A stretch of 64,000 nt of DNA from Microbacterium sp. LKL04 (lineage in GTDB: Bacteria > Actinomycetota > Actinomycetes > Actinomycetales > Microbacteriaceae), in the NCBI RefSeq assembly GCF_900102005.1, contig NZ_LT627736.1:62001-126000 (forward strand), read 5' to 3'. This document shows positions 24,801-33,863 of the stretch, piece after piece. Below the pieces are notes generated by a model, which was not told the origin of the DNA, did not search any database, and saw only the letters and a program-made list of their open reading frames with translations. The stretch's first letter is position 1. Each line of letters begins with the position of its first letter. The position numbers were made by a program, and so were the translations under genes.

Positions 24801-26456
24801 TCAGCCGGCCTTGAGCAGGTGCTCTCGCTCGACGATCTCGAGCGAGAGCACTTTGTAGCCCTCGCTGTCGAAGAACACCCGCATGCGGTCGTCGTCGATC
24901 GAGACGACGGTGCCGGCGCCCCATTCGCGGTGCGACACCTTCTCATCGATCTCGAACCCCGCGTCTGAAGCGGATGCCGGCTCCCGAACGACGTCGGCTG
25001 CCCCCGCCGCGCAGGTGTCGCAGTTGCCGCACGGCTCGTCGAGGTCTTGCCCGAAATAGCCGAGCAGCACCTGGCGCCGGCAGCGCCGCGTCTCGGCGTA
25101 CTCGCGCATCGTCTCGATGCGGGAGCGCTCGATCCGCTCGCGCTCCTCGACTCGCTCGAGTGCCGCCGTCACGGCGGCACGCTCGTCGAGGTTCCGCCGC
25201 AGCGACACCCCGGACTTCGACGCGCGCGCCGAGCCGGTGTCGATCAGCAGCGTGAGAAGTCCCGTCACGCGGCGCGGTGACAGCCCGGATTCCTTCGCGA
25301 GAGCGGACTTCAGGCGCGCCCGCGTCGACATCGCCCGCATGAGGGCGCGAAGCTCGGCGGCATCCGGATTCTTCGTCGCGAAGTAGCGCCGCAGGGCGAG
25401 ATCCTCCGCGCGGTAGTGCAGGGTGCCGTGGGCCTCCTCGCCGTCGCGGCCGGCGCGGCCGAGCTCCTGGAAGTAGGCGTCGATCGACTCGGGGACGTCG
25501 GCGTGGATGACGAATCGCACGTTCTCCTTGTCGATGCCCATGCCGAACGCGCTCGTCGCGACGACGACGTCGAGCTCGTCGCAGAGGAACTGCCGGTGCA
25601 CCTCCGCCCGCTCCTTCGACGGGAGACCGGCGTGGTACGCCCGCGCCCGCTTGCCGCGCTCGGTCAGGTCGTCGGCGTACTGCTCCGCCGAGCGCCGCGT
25701 CGATGTGTAGAGGAGCCCCGGGACGGGAAGCGAGGCGACCTCGTCGACCACGGCGGCGCGCTTCTCGCGGTCGTCGCCGTGCCGTCGGACGCCGAGGCGG
25801 ATCGACGGTCGGTCGACGTCGCCGATGTGGATGGAGGGGTCGTCGAGTCCGAGGCGGGCCGCGATCTCCTCGCGGACGGGGGTGGATGCCGTCGCGGTCA
25901 GCGCGAGGATCGGTGGTCGCCCGAGGCGCTCGGCGACCTCGCCGAGACCGAGGTAATCGGGACGGAAGTCGTGCCCCCACGAGGCGATGCAGTGCGCCTC
26001 GTCGACGGCGAGGAGCGCGATGTCGAGGGTGGCGAGGTCGGCGACGACCTCGTCGTTGGCCAGTTGCTCGGGTGCGAGGAGCACGTAGGTCGCCTCGCCC
26101 TCGCGCAGGCGGCGCCACGCCTCGGCGCGGGCCTTCTCGCCCCGCCCGGAGTTGAGGGCCACGGCCTTCGGCGCATCGGGGGCGTGCTCGAGACCGGCGA
26201 GCTGGTCCTCTTGCAGCGCGATCAGCGGAGAGACCACGACGGTGACGCCCGGCCGCAGGGCCGCGGTCACCTGATACACGGCGGACTTGCCCGATCCCGT
26301 CGCCCAGACGACGAGCACATCGCGCCCACCGGCTGCCGCTTCGATCGCGTCGAGCTGCGCCGGTCGTAGGTGCGTCAGGCCGAATCGCTCGGCGGCGACG
26401 CGCTCGACCTCGGCGCGATCGGGGGCGGACGATGCAGGGGTGGAGCGGCGTGGCAT
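24801..26456 (-). CDS. RecQ-family ATP-dependent DNA helicase
   Basis: The gene encodes 551 residues from ATG 26456. Helicase motifs run in order: FGLTHLRPAQLDAIEAA (motif 0), WATGSGKSAVYQ (Walker A), DEAHC (motif II, RecQ type), LTATAS (III), TSAFGMGIDKENVRFVIHAD (V) and YFQELGRAGRDG (VI). The zinc-binding RQC-like part has C-(X)n-CGNCDTC. There is no HRDC domain. Instead the last 45 residues (KVSHREWGAGTVVSIDDDRMRVFF) form an SH3-like segment as in DUF3553/PcrA-type tails. It unwinds DNA 3'-5' in repair. An upstream in-frame extension overlaps the next gene and is not coding. Confidence 0.92.
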   Translation of the reverse strand: MPRRSTPASSAPDRAEVERVAAERFGLTHLRPAQLDAIEAAAGGRDVLVVWATGSGKSAVYQVTAALRPGVTVVVSPLIALQEDQLAGLEHAPDAPKAVALNSGRGEKARAEAWRRLREGEATYVLLAPEQLANDEVVADLATLDIALLAVDEAHCIASWGHDFRPDYLGLGEVAERLGRPPILALTATASTPVREEIAARLGLDDPSIHIGDVDRPSIRLGVRRHGDDREKRAAVVDEVASLPVPGLLYTSTRRSAEQYADDLTERGKRARAYHAGLPSKERAEVHRQFLCDELDVVVATSAFGMGIDKENVRFVIHADVPESIDAYFQELGRAGRDGEEAHGTLHYRAEDLALRRYFATKNPDAAELRALMRAMSTRARLKSALAKESGLSPRRVTGLLTLLIDTGSARASKSGVSLRRNLDERAAVTAALERVEERERIERSRIETMREYAETRRCRRQVLLGYFGQDLDEPCGNCDTCAAGAADVVREPASASDAGFEIDEKVSHREWGAGTVVSIDDDRMRVFFDSEGYKVLSLEIVEREHLLKAG

Positions 26457-26558
26457 CCCTCCACGGTCGTCGAGGAAACGGCATCCGCGGACACCCTTGA
26501 CACGCCCGTAGTATTCAGATGCCGGTCGAGGGGTTCGGCACGTCATCCTGGGGGACGC

Positions 26559-29444
26559 ATGCGGTTTCAGTTTCGGTTCGTCGGCGCGCTGATCGCCGTC
26601 GTGGCGCTCGTGTTCACCGGTCTCCCCGCTCAGGCCGCCGAGATTGCACCGACGCGTATCACCGGGGTGCTCACCAACATCGACGGCGACGTGGTCCGGA
26701 ACGTGACCGTCCGGTTCGAGAACGTCGACACCGGGCGCGTGTCGGACACGTCCCCTGACGTCGACGGGAGGTTCGGCAGCACTCTGCCCGCGGGCGATTA
26801 TCGGGTGTCCGCGTCCTCGCATCAAGATCCGGCGCGCGAGGCGTACGGCGCCCTGTGGTACCCGGGCGTGGGGACCGCGGGAGAGGCTCAGATCGTGTCT
26901 CTCACGGAGGGCCGCACGGTCGATACGTCGTGGCAGCTCGGAGCCGTCGGCCCGGGGGTCACAGGAATCGTGACCGATGCGCTGACGGGACAGCCGGTCG
27001 CGGGGGCGAGCGTCTCGCTGGACGGGCCTCTTCGTACATGGGAGACCACGAACCGTGACGGCCGCTACCGGTTCTCGATGCTGCCGCCCGGAGAGTACGA
27101 CGTCAGGGTCGACTCTCCCTCTGACGGCGATTACGTCGTCGCGACCACGTCGCTCACCGTGTCGGAAGGTTTCACGACGTGGTCCGTCTCCGCCGAGCCC
27201 ACGGGCACCTTGCGTGTGACCACGGGGCGATACTCCTCGGTACGGGCCGATCTGATCCCCGTGGGCGAGGAGCGGGAGATCCACGCACCTACCGGCAGCA
27301 ACGTCGTCAACGCCGAGGACCTCCCGCCAGGCGACTATCACCTGCGCATCAGCCCCGAGCGCGGCGTGCACGATTTCGTCGAGACCTGGTGGCCCGCCGG
27401 CGAAACGCGGGCTGATGCCGGGATCATCACGATCCGTTCTCGGCAGACGACCGAGATCACGGCCGACCTCGTTCGGGGTGGCGTCGTGGAGGGCAGGGTC
27501 GTATCCGCAGGAACGAGCGCACCGGTTGCGGGAGCCTACGTCACGGCATACACGAGCGCGGGTGTCGAAGCGGGATGGGCGCAGGCGGACGGTGACGGCC
27601 GGTATCGGATCCTCGCTCTGCGGTCGGGTGAGTACCGGATCACGTCGTCGGGCAATGGCCACTCACGTCTGTCGACGACCGCGCGGGTTCAGCTCGGCGA
27701 GACGACGCCCCTCGACATCGCCCTCTCGCCGCGGGGTGCTCTGTCCGTGACCGTTAGCGCTGACGAGATGATCGTCGGCCGGACCGTGTCGCTCTACGAC
27801 GGCGACCTGAAACTCATCGCCAAGCGGCAGCTCAGTGAGCGTGGCCTGTCTGAGACAGTGACGTTCGACGACCTCGACGCCGGCGAGTACTTCTTGGGCG
27901 CGGACGGAAGCAGCGACATCCTGGGCGGCTGGTACGACGGCGCATCGACCAGCGCGGGAGCGCGGACCGTGACCGTTGTGCCCGGAGAGGTCACGCCGGT
28001 CGACTACCGGCTCAGTGTGGCGACGGCGGCGAACAGCGGAAGCATCTCCGTCGCCGCTGTCGGCCCGCGGGGCGAACCGGTGACAGGCTCGGCCGTCTGG
28101 CTGTACGACGCGGACGGTGTGGTTCGTGGGCGCGATCTTCTGCAGGTCGACCCGGTCACGTTCCCCGCCCTGCCGCCCGGCGACTATCGCCTGCGCTTCG
28201 CGGACAGCACGTCGGAACATCGTTACCGCTACACGACGACCTGGTGGGGCGGCAGCGACCTCGCGGATGCCATCCTCATCCACGTCGACGCCGGCAAGAC
28301 GACGGCTGTCAGGCCGACGCTTGCGCGCACGCTCCCGTCGGAGTCGGCAACGATCGTCGGCACCCTCTCTTCGAAGCTGCCTGAATTGTTCGAGGGCGCG
28401 CGAGTCATCGCGTGGGCGGAGACCAGGAACTCCGTCGCACGGGCCGGCACCGGCATCGTCGATGCCAAGGGACGTTTCCAGATAGTCGGCCTGCTCCCCG
28501 GCCGGTACCACCTGCAGATGGACGATCATCCCCGCTGGACGGACGGTGTGGCCCCCGTGTGGCTGGCTTCGGAGGGTGACTGGAGGACCTCGCGCGTGTT
28601 CACCCTCGCCGAGGGGCAGACCGTCCGGGTCGACGAGAAGATGCCGGACGAGACGGATCAGCCGAACCACGCGACCCTGCGCGGGATCGTCAGGGAGAGC
28701 GGTGCTCCCGTTCCGGGGGCCGTCGTGACTGTGAGGGGTCGCACCGAGACCGTGACGGTGCGCACGGATTCATCCGGACGGTTCGAGGCGTGGCTCGAAG
28801 GCGGGCACAAGACGACGGTCGAGGTCGCCGCCCGAACCACGACGGTGAAGTACTCGACGCAAGTGACCGGTGTGAACCGCCGGATCTCGACGCTGGACGT
28901 AGCCCTCACGCGGGTGCTCGCGACGCCGACACCGACCCTTTCCGCGGCGCCGACCGTCGGACGCTCCGTGACCGCGAGGACCACCGGCTGGACGTCCGGG
29001 ACAACCGTCACGTATCAATGGCGCCGGAACGGAAAGCCGATCGCCTCGGCCACGAAGTCGTCCTACACGCCGGTCGCAGCCGACCGTGGTGCGAAGCTGA
29101 CCGTCACGGTGACAGGGAAGAAGGCGGGCTACGCCACTGCGTCCCGCACGAGCGCGGCGAAGGCGGTCGGTTACGGCACCCTGACCTCGTCGACCCCGCG
29201 GATCACCGGGGCGACCGCTCGCGGCAAGACGTTGACCGTCCAGCCCGGCGCCTGGACGCGTGGGACGTCGCTCACGTACCAGTGGTATGCCGACGGAGTT
29301 CGGATCAAGGGAGCGACTCGCTCGTCGCTGACGCTCACCTCCGGCCTCGTCGGGGACAAGATCTCGGTGAAGGTGACGGGCAGCAAGAGCGGGTACGCCA
29401 CGCATTCGCGGTCCAGCGCGGCCACCGCCCGCGTGCGTCGATAA
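26559..29444 (+). CDS. Large secreted repeat protein (carboxypeptidase-regulatory-like and Ig-like modules)
   Basis: The gene encodes 961 residues with a clear signal peptide (FVGALIAVVALVFTGLPAQAAE). About seven CNA-B/carboxypeptidase-regulatory-like beta modules follow, each with an L(P/R)xGxYR(V/I) strand (LPAGDYRVSAS, LPPGEYDVRV, LRSGEYRITS, LPPGDYRLRF, LLPGRYHLQM). Two C-terminal Ig-like repeats (about 810-960) follow, each with TYQWRRNGKPI or TYQWYADGVRIKGA. It has no LPXTG motif or membrane anchor, so it is probably released or bound non-covalently to the wall. A structural or adhesive role is inferred from the modules only. GGGGG precedes ATG 26559. It is divergent from recQ. Confidence 0.83.
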   Translation: MRFQFRFVGALIAVVALVFTGLPAQAAEIAPTRITGVLTNIDGDVVRNVTVRFENVDTGRVSDTSPDVDGRFGSTLPAGDYRVSASSHQDPAREAYGALWYPGVGTAGEAQIVSLTEGRTVDTSWQLGAVGPGVTGIVTDALTGQPVAGASVSLDGPLRTWETTNRDGRYRFSMLPPGEYDVRVDSPSDGDYVVATTSLTVSEGFTTWSVSAEPTGTLRVTTGRYSSVRADLIPVGEEREIHAPTGSNVVNAEDLPPGDYHLRISPERGVHDFVETWWPAGETRADAGIITIRSRQTTEITADLVRGGVVEGRVVSAGTSAPVAGAYVTAYTSAGVEAGWAQADGDGRYRILALRSGEYRITSSGNGHSRLSTTARVQLGETTPLDIALSPRGALSVTVSADEMIVGRTVSLYDGDLKLIAKRQLSERGLSETVTFDDLDAGEYFLGADGSSDILGGWYDGASTSAGARTVTVVPGEVTPVDYRLSVATAANSGSISVAAVGPRGEPVTGSAVWLYDADGVVRGRDLLQVDPVTFPALPPGDYRLRFADSTSEHRYRYTTTWWGGSDLADAILIHVDAGKTTAVRPTLARTLPSESATIVGTLSSKLPELFEGARVIAWAETRNSVARAGTGIVDAKGRFQIVGLLPGRYHLQMDDHPRWTDGVAPVWLASEGDWRTSRVFTLAEGQTVRVDEKMPDETDQPNHATLRGIVRESGAPVPGAVVTVRGRTETVTVRTDSSGRFEAWLEGGHKTTVEVAARTTTVKYSTQVTGVNRRISTLDVALTRVLATPTPTLSAAPTVGRSVTARTTGWTSGTTVTYQWRRNGKPIASATKSSYTPVAADRGAKLTVTVTGKKAGYATASRTSAAKAVGYGTLTSSTPRITGATARGKTLTVQPGAWTRGTSLTYQWYADGVRIKGATRSSLTLTSGLVGDKISVKVTGSKSGYATHSRSSAATARVRR

Positions 29445-29470
29445 GGCATCATGGTCATAGGACCTGCACC

Positions 29471-30103
29471 GTGTACATCCCGAATCCTCTGCATCTCACG
29501 CGTCTCGCCGTTCGATCCGCACGAGGCCGCCACCGCACGTTCCGAGTACCTGAATCGAGCCCTCGTCGCAGGGAGCTGGACGAGCTCTGGACGCGCGCTT
29601 TCGGAGACGCGCCGCCCACCGGTCTGCTTCGAGACCTCTTCCCGGACCGTTGGGCTCGATTCCACACGCGCGGTCCCGCGGACGCCGCGTTCGACATCGA
29701 CGCAGCCAAGACGTTGCGCGGGTTGCTCGATGATCTGCCCTGGGAAGGCCACTCGGATCTGCGGATGATCGTGGAAGACTACGGCGTCCTGGACATGGCC
29801 GGTGGATGGTCGAAGTCGGTACCGGTTGACAGCTTCGCTTGGCGGAAGTTGCCCGTCGACGAGGACGGGATCGCCGTCGCCTACTACTGGGCCAGTGAGT
29901 GGCCGTCCCCGCAAGCCGTCAACCAGGCCTTCCTGAAGATCGTGGCGGAGGAGGGGTACGCCGTCTTCACGGACAAGGAGGTGACCTGGGCGTTCGTCCC
30001 GTACTGGGCCGGAGTCGACATCATCTTCCCGTCGTCGCAGGAGCGCGACGAGTTCGTGAACGCCCATCGCGACCTGCTGGCGCCGCATCCGTCCGACCTC
30101 TGA
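29471..30103 (+). CDS. DUF3885-like hypothetical protein
   Basis: The gene encodes 210 residues from GTG 29471 (AGGA 9 nt upstream). The middle contains GLLRDLFPDRWARFHTRG and the end VTWAFVPYWAGVDIIFPSSQERDEF, a pattern resembling DUF3885 proteins (a C-terminal tail with Tyr/Asp-rich strands that close on an aspartate/helix). Such proteins are often found as standalone, immunity-like genes of unknown function. It is co-directional with the secreted repeat protein only 26 nt upstream, so a shared transcript is likely. There is no signal peptide; the protein is likely cytosolic. Confidence 0.55.
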   Translation: MYIPNPLHLTRLAVRSARGRHRTFRVPESSPRRRELDELWTRAFGDAPPTGLLRDLFPDRWARFHTRGPADAAFDIDAAKTLRGLLDDLPWEGHSDLRMIVEDYGVLDMAGGWSKSVPVDSFAWRKLPVDEDGIAVAYYWASEWPSPQAVNQAFLKIVAEEGYAVFTDKEVTWAFVPYWAGVDIIFPSSQERDEFVNAHRDLLAPHPSDL

Positions 30104-30170
30104 CGCCACCTGGCAGGATCCCGCCGCTCCCTGACCGTCGCGGGGGAGTGCCGCGTGCCAGGCTCGATGC

Positions 30171-30743
30171 GTGCAGATCCCGCCGCGAGACCTCGCCCTC
30201 GGCCGCGCTGCGCTCGTCGTGATCGACGTGCAGCGCGGGTTCGACGACACCGCGCACTGGGGCGAGCGCGACAACCCCGACTGCGAGGCGAACATCGCCG
30301 CACTCCTCGACCGCTGGCGCGAGCGCGGGTGGCCGGTCGTGTTCGTCCGGCACGATTCGACCTCGGATGCCTCACCGCTGCGTCCCGGCCAGGCGGGCAA
30401 CGACCTCAAACCCGAGGTCACCGGCATCCCGGACCTTCTCGTCACGAAGAGCGTGAACTCGTCGTTCCACGGCTCGCCTGACCTCGACGCGTGGTTGCGC
30501 GCGAATGACATAAGGCGGATCGTCGTCACCGGAATCTCGACGAACCACTGCTGCGAGACGACCGCCCGGGTGGGCGGCAACCTCGGCTACGACGTGTACT
30601 TCGCCCTCGACGCGACCCACTCGTTCGACCGGACGGCGCCCGACGGCACCGTCATCCCCGCGGCGACCCTTGCAGCGATCACGGCGACGAACCTCGACGG
30701 CGAGTTCGCCACCGTCTGCTCGACGGCCGACATCCTCCGCTGA
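30171..30743 (+). CDS. Isochorismatase-like cysteine hydrolase
   Basis: The gene encodes 190 residues. The triad is visible: Asp19 (ALVVIDVQRGF), Lys93 (LLVTKSVNSSF) and Cys127 in GISTNHCCETTAR, with the cis-peptide preceding. Members hydrolyse amides such as nicotinamide or N-carbamoyl compounds, or isochorismate. The sequence alone does not fix the substrate. The start is GTG 30171. It lies between the DUF3885-like gene and an S9 peptidase, with 44 nt to the next start, and may be co-transcribed. Confidence 0.87.
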   Translation: MQIPPRDLALGRAALVVIDVQRGFDDTAHWGERDNPDCEANIAALLDRWRERGWPVVFVRHDSTSDASPLRPGQAGNDLKPEVTGIPDLLVTKSVNSSFHGSPDLDAWLRANDIRRIVVTGISTNHCCETTARVGGNLGYDVYFALDATHSFDRTAPDGTVIPAATLAAITATNLDGEFATVCSTADILR

Positions 30744-30787
30744 ACGCGCCCTGTCGCCGCGGCGGGGTCCGCGGTTAGCGTGGAGGG

Positions 30788-32872
30788 ATGCCGCAGAACC
30801 CCTTCGCCTCGCTCGAGGACTACATCGCCCTGCCCCGCATCGACGCCGTCGCACTCTCGCCCGACGGCACGCGAGCCGTCCTCACGGTCGCGACGCTGAA
30901 TAAGGATAAGACCGGGTACGACCGGGCGCTCTGGGAGGTCCCGGCGACCGGCGGCGGCACGCCCCGTCGTCTGACCCGCTCGGCGAAGGGCGAGCAGGGC
31001 GCCGCGTTCACGGCGGACGGCGACCTGCTGTTCGTCAGCGCCCGTCCCGACGCGGAGGGTGACGGCGAGGACGAGTCGGCGCAGCTCTGGCTGTTACCCG
31101 CGAACGGCGGCGACGCGCGCGCCATCACGCGCCTGGCCGGGGGAGTGTCGGGCATCGCCGCCGTCGCGGACGCGGCATCCGTCGCCGTCCTCGCCGCCGA
31201 TCTGCTGCCGTCCGCGGACTCGTTCGAGGCCGACGCGAAGCTGCGCGCCGAGCGGAAGAAGCGCAAGCTGTCCGCGATCCTGCACACGACCTACCCGGTC
31301 CGCTACTGGGACCACGATCTCGGACCCGCCGAGCCGCACCTGCTCTCGCTCGACCTCGACGCGCTCGCCGACACGATCGGGTCGCTCGCCGCCTCGGACA
31401 CGGCGGAGGACGAACCGGATGCCACGACCCCCTACCCCGCGTCGCTTCCGCGCCCGCGCGACCTGACACCCGCGCCCGGCCGGACGGCCGACACCGCCGG
31501 CGCGGCGCTCACCCCTGACGGACGCACCCTCATCGCCGCGATGCGCTTGCCGCAGGGCCGCGCGGAGCGGTTCGCGATCGTCTCGATCGACGTCGCCTCG
31601 GGCGCTCACACGACCCTGTTCGAGGAGCGGTCGACGTACTTCGAGTCGCCCGCGATCAGTCACGACGGCCGGTCGATCGCGTACGGCCGGGCGGCATTTT
31701 CGGACCCCACCGGTCCCGCTGATCAGGAGCTCTGGATCGCCGGGATCGACGGCTCCGAGCCGCGCCGGCTCGCGCAGGGCTGGGACCGCTGGCCGACGAG
31801 CATCGCTTTCGCGCACGACGACACCGCGCTCATCGTGACCGCCGACCAGGACGGGCGCGGTCCGGTGTTCCGCGTGCCTCTCGACGGCGGCGCGCCCGTG
31901 CAGCTGACGACCGACGACCACGCGTACTCGAACGTATCGGTCGACCGCGCGACGGGCGCGCTCGTCGCGCTTCGCTCGTCGTGGATGGTGCCGCCGCACC
32001 CGGTCCGCATCGACCCCGACGGCACCGTGACCGCTCTCGCGACGCCGGCTCCGCTGCCGACACCGGCCGGCACGATGGCCGAGGTCGAGACGACGGCCGA
32101 GGACGGTGCGCGGGTGCGCGGCTGGCTGCTGCTGCCGGAAGGCGCGGACGCGGCATCCCCCGCTCCTCTGCTGCTCTGGATCCACGGCGGGCCCCTGAAC
32201 AGCTGGAACGCCTGGAGCTGGCGCTGGAGTCCGCAGCTCGCGCTCGCCCGCGGCTACGCCGTGCTGCTGCCCGACCCGGCGCTGTCGACCGGCTATGGGC
32301 TCGAGTTCATCGCCCGCGGGTGGAACAGCTGGGGCGAGAAGCCCTACACCGACCTCATGTCGATCACCGACGAGGTCGTCGCGCGCGCGGACATCGACGA
32401 GACCAAGACAGCCGCGATGGGCGGCTCGTTCGGCGGCTACATGGCGAACTGGGTCGCCGGGCACACCGACCGGTTCCGCGCGATCGTGACCCACGCGAGC
32501 CTGTGGGCGCTCGACCAGTTCGCCGGGACCACGGACGCGTCGTCCTATTGGCAGGAGATCTTCACGCCCGAGGCGATGGTGGAGAACTCACCGCACCGCT
32601 ACGTCGAGAACATCTCCACACCGCTGCTCGTCATCCACGGCGACCGCGATTACCGCGTGCCGATCGGCGAGAGCCTGCGGCTGTGGTCGGAGCTCAACGA
32701 GCACTTCGGCGAGGACGACGGGTCGACCGTGCACCGGTTCCTGTACTTCCCCGACGAGAACCACTGGGTGCTGAAGCCCCAGCACGCCGTCGTCTGGTAC
32801 GAGACGGTGTTCGGCTTCCTCGGCGAGCACGTGCACGGTGAGCCCGCGCCGAAGGTCACAGGGCTCGGCTGA
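30788..32872 (+). CDS. S9 family peptidase (S9C-like acylaminoacyl/oligopeptidase)
   Basis: The gene encodes 694 residues. An N-terminal beta-propeller (about 1-430: SPDGTRAVLTVATL, SHDGRSIAYGRAAF, WTAS-like repeats) is followed by an alpha/beta hydrolase with LLLWIHGGPLNSWNAWSW. The triad is Ser547 (GGSFGGYM), Asp621 (GDRDYRVP) and His659 (ENHWVL). Propeller-gated S9 peptidases cut short peptides from the free or acylated N terminus. No signal peptide is seen. A nested hairpin terminator follows, shared with the convergent membrane-protein gene. Confidence 0.9.
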   Translation: MPQNPFASLEDYIALPRIDAVALSPDGTRAVLTVATLNKDKTGYDRALWEVPATGGGTPRRLTRSAKGEQGAAFTADGDLLFVSARPDAEGDGEDESAQLWLLPANGGDARAITRLAGGVSGIAAVADAASVAVLAADLLPSADSFEADAKLRAERKKRKLSAILHTTYPVRYWDHDLGPAEPHLLSLDLDALADTIGSLAASDTAEDEPDATTPYPASLPRPRDLTPAPGRTADTAGAALTPDGRTLIAAMRLPQGRAERFAIVSIDVASGAHTTLFEERSTYFESPAISHDGRSIAYGRAAFSDPTGPADQELWIAGIDGSEPRRLAQGWDRWPTSIAFAHDDTALIVTADQDGRGPVFRVPLDGGAPVQLTTDDHAYSNVSVDRATGALVALRSSWMVPPHPVRIDPDGTVTALATPAPLPTPAGTMAEVETTAEDGARVRGWLLLPEGADAASPAPLLLWIHGGPLNSWNAWSWRWSPQLALARGYAVLLPDPALSTGYGLEFIARGWNSWGEKPYTDLMSITDEVVARADIDETKTAAMGGSFGGYMANWVAGHTDRFRAIVTHASLWALDQFAGTTDASSYWQEIFTPEAMVENSPHRYVENISTPLLVIHGDRDYRVPIGESLRLWSELNEHFGEDDGSTVHRFLYFPDENHWVLKPQHAVVWYETVFGFLGEHVHGEPAPKVTGLG

Positions 32873-32879
32873 GGTCCCG

Positions 32880-32938
32880 TTCCGGGGACGCGATGCGTCG
32901 CGACGGATGCCGCGCCGCGGCATCCCGCGTCCCCGGAA
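32880..32938. terminator. Nested hairpin terminator between convergent genes
   Basis: An outer 13-bp stem (32880-32892 with 32926-32938) encloses an inner 10-bp stem (32905-32914 with 32916-32925). Confidence 0.8.
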
Positions 32939-32944
32939 GCCGCC

Positions 32945-33841
32945 TCAGCGCGCGGTGACCCTGACCCGCCCGAGCGTCGGCACGAGCACGGGCGTCGCGG
33001 TCTTGTACGCCTCGTAGTCGGCGTCGCCTCCCCAGCGCTTGTCGGCCTTCTTCTCGAGGAGCGGGATGCCGCTGACCCGGGTCAGCAGCAGGAGCACGAA
33101 CACGGGCGAGAGCAGACCGATCCACTGCCAGCCGTCGAAGACGGGAGCGGCGACGATCGCGACGCCGACCCAGGCGAGGATCTCGCCGAAGTAGTTGGGG
33201 TGGCGCGAGCGGGACCACAGGCCCGTGCGGATGAAGCGGCCCTTGTTGGCGGGGTCGGCCTTGAAGGCGTTCTTCTGCAGGTCGGCGACGACCTCGAAGA
33301 GCATGCCGATGATCCAGAGCGCGATGCCGACGCCGGCGAACACGTCGAACGAGACGCGGTCGGCGGGTTCGGTCGCGATCGCGATCCATGCCGCGGCCGC
33401 GGTGATGCTGACCCAGAGACCCTGCATGATCCAGACGCGCAGGAACGACAGCGGGTTGACCTTGATGTCGTCGAAGCGGTCGTCGCTGCCGGAGCGGTGG
33501 ATGCGGATGAAGAGGAACGAGCCGAGGCGGACGGCCCAGATGATCACCATCGCCGCCAGGGCGAGCGAGCGGGCGTCGGGCGACGGGGAGAGCAGCACCA
33601 CGCCGAGCGTGACGAGGATGAAGGTCGCGCTTCCGGTGGCGTCGAAGAAGCGCTCGGTGCGAGCGATCGCAGACGGGATGTAGACCAGCACCTGCACGGC
33701 GAACGCGGCGGCGACGGCGAGGGCGAACACGGGGAAGCCGCCGACGGTGGCGCCTCCCTGGCTGCCCGCGAGCGCGACGAGCGCCCCGACGATGAGCCCG
33801 ACGACGACGGTGATGAGGGCGGAACGGTTCTGCGAAGACAT
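32945..33841 (-). CDS. DUF1295 (steroid-5-alpha-reductase-like) membrane protein
   Basis: The gene encodes 298 residues with about seven membrane segments. DUF1295 markers are LSFLRVWIMQGLWVS, FEVVADLQKNAFK, GLWSRSRHPNYFGEILAWVG and the C-terminal YEAYKTATPVLVP. The family belongs to the isoprenylcysteine-methyltransferase/steroid-reductase fold, which binds NADPH or SAM. Its substrate is unknown. ATG 33841 follows a fatty acyl-CoA ligase 22 nt upstream on the same strand, so the two are probably one operon and may act on lipids. Confidence 0.83.
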   Translation of the reverse strand: MSSQNRSALITVVVGLIVGALVALAGSQGGATVGGFPVFALAVAAAFAVQVLVYIPSAIARTERFFDATGSATFILVTLGVVLLSPSPDARSLALAAMVIIWAVRLGSFLFIRIHRSGSDDRFDDIKVNPLSFLRVWIMQGLWVSITAAAAWIAIATEPADRVSFDVFAGVGIALWIIGMLFEVVADLQKNAFKADPANKGRFIRTGLWSRSRHPNYFGEILAWVGVAIVAAPVFDGWQWIGLLSPVFVLLLLTRVSGIPLLEKKADKRWGGDADYEAYKTATPVLVPTLGRVRVTAR

Positions 33842-33863
33842 GGGGGCCTTTCGAGGCGGGGAG

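Noticed and set aside
26457..27662. Long N-terminal extension of the recQ frame
   Set aside because: It runs antisense over the secreted repeat protein, has low-complexity Arg/Pro composition and no helicase homology before ATG 26456.
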